From positions 56,845-120,844 of the forward strand of contig JABVXV010000187.1 of NCBI GenBank assembly GCA_013365325.1: 64,000 bases of DNA. The letters are read 5' to 3'. Under the pieces are notes generated by a model. It was not told the origin of the DNA and ran no database searches. It worked only from the letters and a program-made list of their open reading frames with translations. This stretch comes from Dipetalonema caudispina. Lineage: Eukaryota > Nematoda > Chromadorea > Rhabditida > Onchocercidae. How positions within the stretch are numbered: the first letter of the stretch is position 1; every line of letters starts with the position of its first letter. The translations under genes were made by a program, and so were the position numbers. This document shows positions 53,401 through 64,000 of the stretch, piece after piece.

Positions 53401-56400
53401 TGTACACTGATCAGATTTTCGTCAAGAACATCCGGAAATGTCAAGAGTGGTTGAAAGATGTAATTTCAAACTCGCAGTTCTTTTAAAAACGACTCTTTCT
53501 ACTTGAATTACGTGTAACGAATTAACAAAGACGTGACTTTTACATATATGCACACACGGATGAAATGCCTGTAAACGTAAAGTAAAACTTGCCAGCGTGT
53601 TAAATTATATTCCACCTAATTAGCAGTTCCATTCAATTATTATTTCAAAAGCAGCTTTAGATTCAACGTACGCTGCAAGCATATTTAGACACGTAAAAGT
53701 CAGCCATTAATATGGAATAAGCGGGATTGTTTGCTAGCTGATAACGAATATGATATGATATGTGTGGGCATATCGATCTTCACAAATATTAGGAAAAGAG
53801 CGCAATTGTATTATCACAGATTACAGTAACAACAGAGATTTTCAGAAGTGATTTTAGCTGTTTTAGGAAAGTGTAAAGACGCGTGTTTCGTGAATTCATT
53901 TCAAAATAACTGGTTTTTGTTAGTAGAAATAAAAAGGGAATGAAGAAATGGAAGGGAACATAAGATTGTGTTGGAGGATAAGAAAGAGATTGAAGAGTAG
54001 AAGGGAGAAGGAGAAAATCTTAACTGGAAACTTATAAAAAAACTTCCTCAAAGAGAGAGAGAGAGAGGGAGGGAGAGAGGGAGAGAAAGAAAGAGGGACA
54101 AAAAAAAAAGGGAAGGGAAGAAAGCTTGTACCCGCGATATTTTGCTTATGAAAACGATATATTGATGGTGTTAGGCGGTTCATAGCTTTTTATTCTTTAC
54201 ATTACCGATGGTTTTTTTTTCTTTTTTTAAAAAAAACTTGAAGAATGGGATAATCACCCTGAAGAAGAATAGGCCACAGCCGTATAAAGCAATTCATCTG
54301 TCAGCATTTCGGAGATTACTAATCCTCGGTATGCCATATGGTCTTTCTTGTTCCGTTATTTCTTGATATGTGATAAAAAGTGTTTCCTTTTAGACTTTGG
54401 ATGACGCCGAAAGTTCTGATTAGATGCATAATATTTTTTTGTATTTCAATTATAGAAGACGGAACAACTAAACAAAGAAGGAAATAATTTTGTGATAAAG
54501 TGTTTATTTGATTAAAGTTAAAGAAATCAACACCGTCTTCTGCTTGTTATACAACAAAGATGAAAGTTTAAAATTATTGGATTTATGTTTAGAAGACGTT
54601 TAATACTTCCTAACCTTTCGTTGCTCAGGCAATTTTGGTAATATCGTTATGCTTCTTAATTTTAGACTAATCAAGTTCATTGCAAAAGTTTGATAGATTC
54701 AAAATGAATCCATTAAATATACCAGATGTAATGATTGTATTTGTGTTGAATATAGCTGGCAAAAAGCATAGCATATATGATTTGGGGATTCTAAATGAAA
54801 AACCGAGATATGTTGCGAAAGAAAATTTCATAGATTTTCACATTACAAATTAGATAGTTTCGAATTTTAAAATTACTACATGAGAAGATAAAATAAATTC
54901 GAAAAAAAAAAAAAAAAATGGATAGGAAAGGAGCATTTCTCTCTGTTCCATATTGATAAGCCCTTTTTTTCAATAGAAAAAAGGCTTTCAGTTCAATTAT
55001 TGTAAATTTCTTGTCGTACATACATATATCGTTGGGTCACTTTTATCTTTTTTGCCTATTGAATTCACTAAGAATATCATTTGACCTTTTTTTTTTGATC
55101 TCTCCCACACAATTTTGTATACAAGGAACAAACCTTTCTAGTACCTGAAGTAAATTTCGTTATAGTGAAATATGAAATGAAACTTTGTACCTGTCAAATA
55201 TTTCAATCAATTATTATGGATTATCGGCAGAAAATATCTTTATATTGATGGATCATAATTTAAATAGTTTCTTCACATTCACAAAGATGAAATGAGATAT
55301 TAACTTCACTGTTGCTCTGTTGCTTTTTGAAAAACAAAAAATCTGGTGATCTGATGTTAGCTATCATTGCTACCACTTATTTAAAGAAATTGAATTATGT
55401 TTTGGCAGAAGAAAGATTTTAATTTTTTTTAATACATCCGAAGATGTATTAACATATTGTTCACTGTATAAATTTTCTTATCTTTATAAAAATTGTGGAA
55501 GAGCTCATAACTTTAAAAAGATCATTTTCCATTTCATGGAAATAATTCTTTCCTTTTTTGAGCTTTCTTCCCTCAGTTGTCACCAATACATTCGGTTTTT
55601 TTTTCTTTCTTTTTTTTTTTTTTTTTTGTTCATTGGCATTTTTAAAATGTTTGGTTCGATGCACCTACGGTGATTAAAACATGGACAGGAAAGAACTGGA
55701 TGACATGGAAAAGCGGTGGTGATCTGTTCGATGATTACTTTATTCTTTTTTTAATTCTAGTTTTTTTTTTTTTTTCTTTTTAAGTGCTAATTGCGAGATG
55801 ATACTTTGTTCTTTTCATTTTCTTCCTTAATTCCTTCGAGCAAAAATAGTTGATTTTTCCAGTTAAATTAAGAAAAAAAATGCCTCTTTTTAAGGTTATA
55901 ATGTTCTATTCAATGACAATTTTCTTGAAGTATTATCCTACTCAATGAATTATTTTGATAAGCTTCATTAATTGTTAATAAATCTTCACTCATTACTATT
56001 TAAGCAATTTTCACAAATTGCAATCTGTGAGGTTCAAAAAAAAAAAAAAAAAGAAATAAATTTTTGCTAATGAAAGATTATTTGCCAGCACACATTATAC
56101 AAACTGTATTGCAAACGAGACAAGAAAAATAACATTTTTTCTTTTTTTTTTCCACCAAAAAGTTAAGAATAAAAAGAGAGCCAATTTATCGGTATAATTG
56201 GAACATTCTAGATTGATTCTTTCGATTTTCTATCATGGATTTCTTATATATGCCAGAATAAATCCAAGAAAGAATAATAAAGAAGAAAAAAAAAAAAAAA
56301 AATCTTAACTCTTCGTATCACTTTTCTCTTACTGCCTTTTGTTCAAAATATCGAAGTGCTGAAGACCACCCAATGTGCTATTTCAAAAACTGATTGCAAA

Positions 56401-57194
56401 GATACTCTTCTTCACTTTTTTTTTTTTTTTTTTTTTTTCTAACAGTGACTCATATAACTTAATGATTTTTTAGTTGTTACCTCCTCAAAAAGGAAATGAT
56501 TACATTAGAAGTAATATATTGTTGTTCATTTTCTCTTAACACTTTTTATTTTCATTCTATTTTTTTCTTTTTTTCTGTTGTTGTTGTTGTTGTTTGAAAA
56601 ATGTTTTTTTTAAATATTTGTAATAAAATTTGAAAATTTTTAAACATTTCACTCAACTATATGTTCGTTCTTTTTTTTTGCAGGTTTTTATGTAACCAAA
56701 TCAACCCCGGACGCTATCAAATAGTGTTCTCGGGGTATAGACCAGCAACAGATAGAAAGATTCGTTCGTTGTAACCGGTCTGTATTCCAAATATTATTCA
56801 TAGCATCGAATGCATTATTTGTGTGCAAAGCACCAGCACAACTATTATTATCATCAGGGTCAATCCAACACCAGAACTGATCTCTTAACTTATTATTACT
56901 ATTACTACTATTCATTGCTATTCTTATCACTATAAAGAAAGAAAAGAAAACGATTGCAGCAATTCGAACTATTTTGTTTTCATTTTTCTTTCCTTCTGGC
57001 TATAGTAGTCACTAGGCTACATTTGGCCAAATATTGATTTTATTGCAGTAATTTAAGTCAAACTGAAGCTAACCAGTCTTCTGTCTGCACTGTAAAACAG
57101 GTTTCCTTGATTATGCATTTGCATTTTCTGCTCCAGTAAAAAAAAAAAAAAAATTTTTTTTTCTAAATTGTTTGCTCTATATTTTACTGAACAG
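50428..57194. other. Intergenic or long first-intron sequence upstream of mab-10
   Basis: AT-rich with long T tracts (52548-52572, 55613-55627, 56416-56440), a GA-rich block (54051-54120) and a short TTG repeat near 56578. A GC-richer patch at 52265-52400 ends in a GTAAGG-like donor and could be an exon: one frame through it exits in phase 1, which would fit the 57195 exon, but its acceptor is poor. No other coding signal is convincing. Confidence 0.35.
54051..54120. repeat. GA-rich low-complexity block
   Basis: A purine tract of GAGA, GGGA and AAGA units of about 70 nt, with a run of nine or more A inside it. It is simple sequence with no coding content. Confidence 0.85.
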
Positions 57195-60100
57195 TCCCAC
57201 AATTCTTTCATTGGAAACGGTGTTTTTCTTGGAAAAACAAATTGGAAGACCTGGATCTGGCGACGAAGACCCAGGGTGAACTTCCGCAACCAGACGACAA
57301 AATTTCTGAGCTACCAAGCACACCAAGCCCGTCTTCATCGATTATCGCACCACCACGGCAGCAGCCAAGGTTAGCTTTTGGCTTTTTTTTTTTAGCTTAC
57401 TATTAAGAGAGATGTAACGATGGGTGAGACGAAGGTAGGAAAAGTTGAAACTTTCTGGATTTCTGGTTCTATCTCAGTATTATATTGATACATGTATGAA
57501 ATCTCGAAAACCTTGAGAGATTGAAGCTTTTCATGTCTTCGGTAGGTTTTTCAAAAGGCTAAAAAGAAGTTGAACAAATTTTAAGAGAGAAAGGATTATT
57601 AGAAAAACTCATTCTTTTTATTAATGTTTAGAACTTTATCAGATTTCGGCTGTACTTCAAATATTAGATATTGAAAAAGACAGTGAAAAAAGTAATTCAG
57701 AATAATAAAAAATTGTTGACAAGTGTAGTATAATGTATTAAATTCTAATCAACAAGGTCAAATATCTCCAGTGTCATATCTTTCGTCTTTACATTTCATT
57801 TTTTTATATTAAATTTCAGGTCAGGTAGCAGGCAACCAACAACCTTTTCGGAATGGCAGCTACTTGCTGTACTTCATCGGGCCAATTTATTGCAGTATTA
57901 CGACGAATTCATTGCTCAAGGTTGAAAAATTTACATATTTCTTAGCAAATTTTTTTATGTTCATATTTTCGTGCCGCATTTCCGACTGCTATCATTGTTC
58001 AAATCCTATCTGTTCCTATTGTCCTATTTTTGTCCTTGACCAATGGAGACTAAAAGAAATTAGAGAAGATGGGGAAGATAAACATTGATAGCTTCAATTT
58101 TCTTAATGATTTTGATTTCACTTAAGTAGTACAACATTTTATTGTCGAGATTTGCATCGATTTTAATGGTTTCAGATACTTTTTGTCAAAGTTTGATGCA
58201 TTTTAGGTTGTGATAGTCCATTTTGTTGTACTCGTTATATCGTTCCCCTTGAAATAAAATTAATTGCGATACTTAAGTGAGAATCCTTCTTCCTTCCTCC
58301 TTGGAAATTCTTAGCCTAAGAAGCTAGTAATTAAACATCTCATGCCTATGTTAAAGCCTTAAATTTGACGGTTCAATGAATCAGTCAGATTTCTTCGAGA
58401 AATATGAATAACTTCCATATTTAATAAATTGTTTTTCAAATTGAATATGAGTAATTTTTGACAGGTTCATGTATTTTTTGATTTAATTCATATGAGTTAT
58501 GTTGTAAATATTTCACATATTATAGAAGCTCAAAGTTAACTCAATCGCTAGTAGAGTTAAATAGGGTAAATTGACAGAAAATATGATTTTTAATCATGTT
58601 AGAGAAAATTTTCCATTTCTTGAAATTTTCAATCAGATTTTTACATTTTTATACTACATATGTTGTTTGTCTCTGAATTCTTGGTAAACAGAAGAGGTTA
58701 AATTAATTACTGCTTAATCGGTATTTCACTTTAATTTCATAATTATTCATTAATTCTATCTTTTTGCATATTTACTACGTTTAAGTCATTTCATTTTATC
58801 ATTATACGATAATCAATTTTCAGTTTTTAGGCGGGGATGACATCAATCAATTTATGACATGCGACGAACATGAATTCCTGGAAATAATGTCAGTGGTCGG
58901 AATGGCTTCGAAGCCGCTTCACGTCCGACGGTTTCAACGAACGCTCACTGTCAGTAATTCCTGTAATAATTATTTTGGGTACAATTTCATTCATACTTTT
59001 CTTGACGGTGTGTGAAATGACTCTTCATATTATTTAAGCTAACTTTTAAGTGATGATTTTGTTAGAATTAGGAATAGAAGACTACTTAAGTCTAAATTTG
59101 TAAATATGCAAATGTAAAAGAATGCATGTAGTAAAACTTTTGATACACTGTACTGACTTCTTGGATTTTTAGAATACTATAATCGAATGTAAATGTTAAT
59201 TTGAGGAATTCAGTAAAGATCCGGATGCATTCAATCTGGTTGCTATACAGCAGATCGGTTTACCACCTGCTGCAAGTTACGGATACATTCCACCAACATC
59301 ATCAGCTACTCCAACTGCTGCATTGCAGTTTCTCCTGTCATCACAAAATCTGGCTGCTGCAAGTTTGGCTGTTGCTGCTGGTTTGCCATGCACTAGTCCG
59401 TCCATTACAGTAATTTTTCAATTTTCCTTTAAAGAATTATAGACAAATTAATTGTTGAGTAACATTAATCACAAAATATTGTTTGAAGCAAATTTTTTGC
59501 AAAAATTTTAAGTTAAGAGAAAACAAGAAGGTTACATTTCACCTCTCTTTTAATCATTTGGCTAATCAATTTTTAGAAAGTTTTTCCAGCACGACCAAAG
59601 CTCGCCGCGGTCACTCTTACAGCCACTAGTATCAGGTCAGTGTAGTGTTTATTCAGATTATTTACATAACTTCTTCAAATTAATACAAATCTTTTTGTAA
59701 TAGCTTGAAATTTTTATCCATTCTAGGTGTTTTTGATCTAATTTAAGCAAAAAGCAACTGCAGCTAACGGCATGTAACCGATTTCAAATGCAGTTGATAT
59801 TTTTGAGATAAATTCTACCCAAATAATGATTCCAGCAATTTTCAAAATGGATTTTAAATATTGCCAAGTTGATTCTTTTCTAATATAGCTCAATGAGCTT
59901 CTTTTTTTTAATTAAAATAATTAAGAGTGCTGTAAATGAAGAGTTAATTAACAGTTAATTATAGCATCAGAATCGTTGCATGAATTATTCAGTGCTGCAA
60001 CGGTAGCAGCGGTAGCTGGAGTGGGCACCTCAGGGACAACATCCACCACGGCAACTATTGGTGCTACAGCAAATGTGATGGCCGGTGATTTCCTGACAAG

Positions 60101-61987
60101 TTTAGTGGCTGGTATACCGCAATCTAGCGGTAGTTGTAGCAGTGGTAGCGGTGCTGCATCCAATTCCATGCAAGGATTGGAATCAGCGACATCATCCAAG
60201 ATGGCTTCTTCGTCCACAGAGCATACATCTACAACATCGGGCTTAATCCAACTTTCTGTGGGCTCTCCAACAAGTAGCAATGAAGCAAATTGCGATTTCG
60301 ATCAGCTAGGAGTTGGTGAGTCGTAATCTTACAAAAAACAAAAATTGAAAGGATCTGTAAGCCTCTCATACCAAGAATTTATCGAAATTTATGCAAATTG
60401 GTTGTAAAGAATTAATTGTAACATTTTTAAAGGGACAAGTACCACATCGGAAACACCAGTGCTAACAGAGGCTCAAATTGGAAGGCTTGCTCAGTGTTCT
60501 CATCGTCTTATCGAACAAATGCCGCAACTTGAACCTAAATTGATACAGAATAAAAAGAAAATTAGTCGGTAAGATTTTAACGGAATCATTTAATTTGCCA
60601 ATATTTTCTTGAAAATATCATCTTCCTTTAGAATATTTGAATTATTTTTTTTTTTAAATTTACTGGATTTGAATTCAGATTGAATTGAACTAAAATCTGA
60701 ATGTTAGTATTAATCATACGGTAATAAGCGATATCAATTCCTCTTTATGGTGAGATAATTTTTGAGCATGCTAAATTTTATTTCAACCTTTAGTACATTG
60801 TGCTGAGCTTTGCAATTTCTTCTGTAATCATAGCAATATTGCTTTTACAGAAGAGAAGTTCGAAAATAGATTTTATACAATTTGTGAATTTTCTTTGAAT
60901 TACGAAAATATTGTCGGAATCAATTTTGTTGATTTTAAATCAACCTTTTTCTTTTCTTTTTTTTCTTTTTTTAAGAGAGCTATTGGATGTGATGCAATTG
61001 CCATTTGGTTCACCCCAACGTTTACAAGAATATCGAAGATATTCAGCAATTTATGGGCGTTTCGATGCGAAACGTAAACCGGATAAACCGTTAACTCTGC
61101 ATGAAGTTTCAGTAAATGAAGCGGCTGCACAGTTATGCCTTCGGCAACCTGCGCTTTTGACCAGACGTGACGAATTGTTTCCACTTGCTCGACAGGTTTG
61201 AAAAACTTCAATTAAAAATCGTTGCAAAATTTTGAAGTTTTTGCTCAATTTAGTTAGTTATTTGATCATTTTCCTTTTTCAGGTAGTAAAAGATGCGGGT
61301 TATAACTATGTCAAAGGTATGAAGAAAGGTGAAGCGGATATAAAAAGGCAACGTTCGTTAGTTGTAATGGATTCATTTTATCCTAGCGAACCATCTCAAT
61401 CTCCACAAAGCTCTGCTTCAGCCGGGTAAATTCATCCATTATTGATTTGAAGGATATTTTAAGATTTAAAAAGTTTGCCGAAGTTTATTTTATCTGATAA
61501 CTTAACTTTTGCATGTACTACCAAATATAACAAAGTTTGATTCATTCTGCTCGACTGAAATGTTCATTTTTAGATAACAGAAATAAGGTAAAAGATGTTT
61601 TAATAAGGTTAACGCTGTTGTTTATTTTTGTTGCTGATTAAGAGTGATTTCACAACGATTGATTTGATCATTTCAATTAGTACTGAAAATTGCAGAAGTC
61701 CAGGACTAGACGAAAGTACTGTTGATTCCGGAAATGAATTAACCGCTGCATCATCATCATCTTCACTGGTAGCATTGATTGGTAATCGTGATGATGTTGG
61801 ATCGATCAGTACGTCTAATCGGAAAAAACGTCGTCGAGAATCATCACAAGAACAGGAACAATTGGAATTATCGTCAAGTGTGGTACCTCTTATAACACCC
61901 GAAAAGCAGCAAAGATTAGTCGTTAAACGACATACTGCTATTGAGAAACAATGCAATACAACCAATGCTGCTAGTGATGATACATAG
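57195..61987 (+). CDS. NAB-family transcriptional co-regulator (MAB-10 orthologue), 5' incomplete
   Basis: A nuclear cofactor that binds EGR-type zinc-finger factors; C. elegans MAB-10 works with LIN-29 in terminal differentiation. Exons: 57195-57369, 57820-57920, 58831-58949, 59206-59409, 59577-59628, 59965-60315, 60433-60568, 60976-61195, 61283-61425, 61696-61987. They join in phase to 597 residues and a TAG stop. NCD1 is in exons 2-3, with [18 protein letters not shown] and [19 protein letters not shown], both diagnostic. NCD2 is in exon 8: [25 protein letters not shown] and [14 protein letters not shown]. Between them lie Ala/Ser/Thr/Gly-rich linkers (exons 4 and 6). The last exon has a basic patch NRKKRRRE, a probable nuclear localisation signal. 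No ATG is in frame in the first listed exon, which enters with one base carried over, so the start lies upstream. The donor after 59628 is taken as A|GTATCA because it alone keeps the next exon open. Confidence 0.88.
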
Positions 61988-63290
61988 CTATATGATAATC
62001 CAAAAAGCAATGTTTCTTTAAAAAAAAAGTTACAATGTTGACCAATTTTTGAAAAATCAATAATTCATGCCTTCCAGTATTGTATGAGACAGGCACTCTA
62101 AAAATAAGAAATATTTTATATATCATTGATCTCGTTAGTTATCTGTAAAAGTGGGAATTTCTTATCACTATCAGGAGTGCTCTCAAATGCTAAACTGAGC
62201 CTATTTCATGTTTCCCATGTAGTAATTGGTTAATGGTTTTCAGCCTCAATATATTAGGGGACTTTTTCCCTGGAGATAATTTCAATCAATTTCGGGTCAT
62301 CAGTATATCATTTTGAGACATTATTTGTGGATTGATCTGACACAGCAATCTGATCTAATACATTTTCGTTAAAGAATTTTAATTTCACTTCTCTAACATA
62401 TTACGAGTCGGAGGTCTTTCACTTCTTTTATATTTGCTATTAACTGATCAGGTTTTCTGTTCCCTTTAAGCTTTGCGGATCAACTACCGATATCCCTTTA
62501 CTGAGTAGAGATTACTGTCAAATCTCATGAGAAATTGGCTTGTGGAAAAGATAAACAGCTTAGCATTTATTTTTGAACATTATTGAAACATTGCCAAGCA
62601 ACAATGTATTGTGATTTTTTCTTCAAGAAATTTTTCGATTGTTTACAAAACAATCGCTTGATTTGATCGTAAACTATTCATATAAAATTGTGATATTTTT
62701 CATTTTTTGCACATAAAACATTATAGAACAATGAAAATAATAAATAAAATTCGTTTCTTCTTCATTAAACATTTTAAAATTTGTTATACAAAAACAGCAT
62801 GAAATAACAAAATATATTTGAACTTAATTGACACAGCTTACAATCCAAACATCAGATAGTGAATCTCATTGCTTTTGGTTCATACAGTATTATGAAAGAT
62901 TGTCAACGTTTCCAATCTATGACTAAAACAAAACTTTTCATCAATGACATCTGGTAATTCACATTTTCAAATTAATCAATTTAGGACTTTTAAACCTGAC
63001 TTTGAGATAAAAGTGTCGTCTGTTAGTAGACATGAATAATATGTTTAATTTCTTAAATATTCCTTTTCTACTTAGGAAGCTGAAAGTAGTAATAAGAATT
63101 TCGTTGCCATATCGAAACATTTATTTGGACGGCGGAAAAGGTTCATTCATTTTTACAACATTCGACACTTAAGCTAAAGTATATTTAATTATTTCAGGGA
63201 AAATAAGTTTACTATTATTAGAGATTTTATGTTAAATTAGTATTTGCTTTTGACGGTTCAATTTTAAAGAATATAAAGTTAATGCAAAAG
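61988..63290. other. mab-10 3' UTR and intergenic region
   Basis: No open frame of note. Overlapping AATAAATAAA motifs near 62738-62750 are candidate poly(A) signals, implying a 3' UTR of about 0.75 kb. The rest is AT-rich spacer. Confidence 0.4.
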
Positions 63291-64000
63291 TTATGCTTTC
63301 GGGATGTTGAATTTCAAATCGTTATAATAAGATTTGAGCAAATCATTATTAATTAACATAGAACTATGACAATTACATGTTTTGTCAACTAGAAGGTAAT
63401 TTGTAAGTTCTATGGGATAAAATTCTCCTTTCAGGATTCGGCACATTCCCGGAAAAAGTTTGAAGTCAAAACTTCTTAGCCGAACTTCTGAAGGTTTGAT
63501 TGTCCAATGTATTATCGGGTTTTGCCATGAAGAATTGACTCTTTTGATTGGCCGGTTCCAAAATACAGGCTTGCAGTTTTCAGACATTCCATTGATTTTT
63601 TAAGCACACTTTTCCGATGTGGTGGTATCACTGGAACCGGAATTCAGAATGTTATGGTAGATCAGACTGACAGGAGACACCAAACAGTGGCCAGAACATT
63701 TTTTGGTACAATTTAGGCTTGCGAAATACTTTGGAGCTTCTTTTCCTTTCAACCATTGGAACGGTACTGTCGTATAGAGTTTACTTTCCGTGAGAAGTTC
63801 ACACGTCACTATCCAATCGAGAAATAGTTCATTGTTATTTTTTGAGATCGATGAGTACAATAACAACCACCCATTGAGTTTTTTTTTACTTTCCAATTTG
63901 CTTCAAATATCGAATTGCTATAAATTATCTGAGGTGAATTCTTCCGGAACTTTTCTCGTAGTTGCAAGAGATCAGCTTCGATACTTATTCTCAATTGGTT
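63291..64000 (-). pseudogene. Broken open frame at window edge, unknown protein
   Basis: The minus strand is open from the window end to about 63880 (RISIEADLLQLREKFRKNS), then the frame shifts at a run of nine A. It continues to a TAA at 63602-63600 (including ELFLDWIVTCELLTESKLY, VPFQWLKGKEAPKYFASLNC). After the TAA the same frame resumes for 102 more codons (VFWNRPIKRVNSSWQNPIIH, SFDFKLFPGMCRILKGEFY) and ends at 63291. One extra A in the homopolymer would restore the first join. The composition (many Trp, Cys, Tyr) is protein-like, and I do not recognise the family. It could be a decaying gene, an assembly error plus a real stop, or two exons of a gene whose intron signals I misread. Confidence 0.45.

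Noticed and set aside
59948..60280. 110-codon minus-strand open frame
   Set aside because: Shadow of mab-10 exon 6, whose plus-strand frame joins in phase on both sides.
1..64000. tRNA, rRNA, CRISPR array, Wolbachia insert or intact transposon
   Set aside because: No cloverleaf with B-box consensus, no conserved rRNA segments, no regular spacer-repeat array, no long bacterial frame and no transposase motif were seen by eye. A formal search (tRNAscan, Rfam, RepeatMasker) was not possible.

Overview
This window looks like nuclear DNA of a nematode, most likely a filarial (clade III) parasite. It is very AT-rich. Genes are broken into many small exons, often 50-250 nt, with T-rich TTTCAG/TTTTAG acceptors and variable GT donors. 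The two recognisable genes are animal-specific families whose nematode members are known. There is no sign of bacterial operons, CRISPR arrays, rRNA or an intact transposon. All gene models were built by hand from splice signals and reading-frame phase. None is checked against transcripts or a database.

Layout. (1) 1-8.6 kb: AT-rich, no firm gene. (2) 8.6-13.1 kb, minus strand: an unrecognised multi-exon gene whose seven exons chain in phase to 251 codons. Its inferred start lies about 0.6 kb from the start of the next gene, head to head. (3) 13.7-30.6 kb, plus strand: a complete 26-exon model of 1310 codons for an ephexin-type Rho guanine nucleotide exchange factor (DH-PH-SH3 order), with a 5.2 kb third intron, a GC-AG intron in the DH domain and a possible early-terminating isoform. 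(4) 33.1-33.8 kb, minus: a small three-exon gene for a proline-rich N-terminus with an acidic tail. (5) 36.2-36.8 kb, plus: a two-exon secreted peptide precursor with a dibasic site and a C-terminal amidation glycine, which is the best candidate for something undescribed. (6) 37.6-41.9 kb, minus: a coiled-coil gene of at least seven exons including a possible 12-nt microexon, with a perfect 26-bp hairpin inside one intron. (7) 42-57 kb: mostly intergenic or long 5' intron, with two weak plus-strand exon candidates and a GC-rich island near 48.5-49.3 kb. (8) 57.2-62.0 kb, plus: a NAB-family transcriptional co-regulator (mab-10 orthologue) with clear NCD1 and NCD2 domains; its first exon was not found. 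(9) 63.3-64.0 kb, minus: a broken reading frame running off the window edge, either a pseudogene or an assembly homopolymer problem.

Functionally, the ephexin homologue would link cell-surface signals to Rho GTPases and actin, and the NAB homologue would modulate EGR-type zinc-finger factors such as LIN-29 in developmental timing. Nothing in the window indicates that the neighbouring genes form a pathway. They look like independently transcribed genes.
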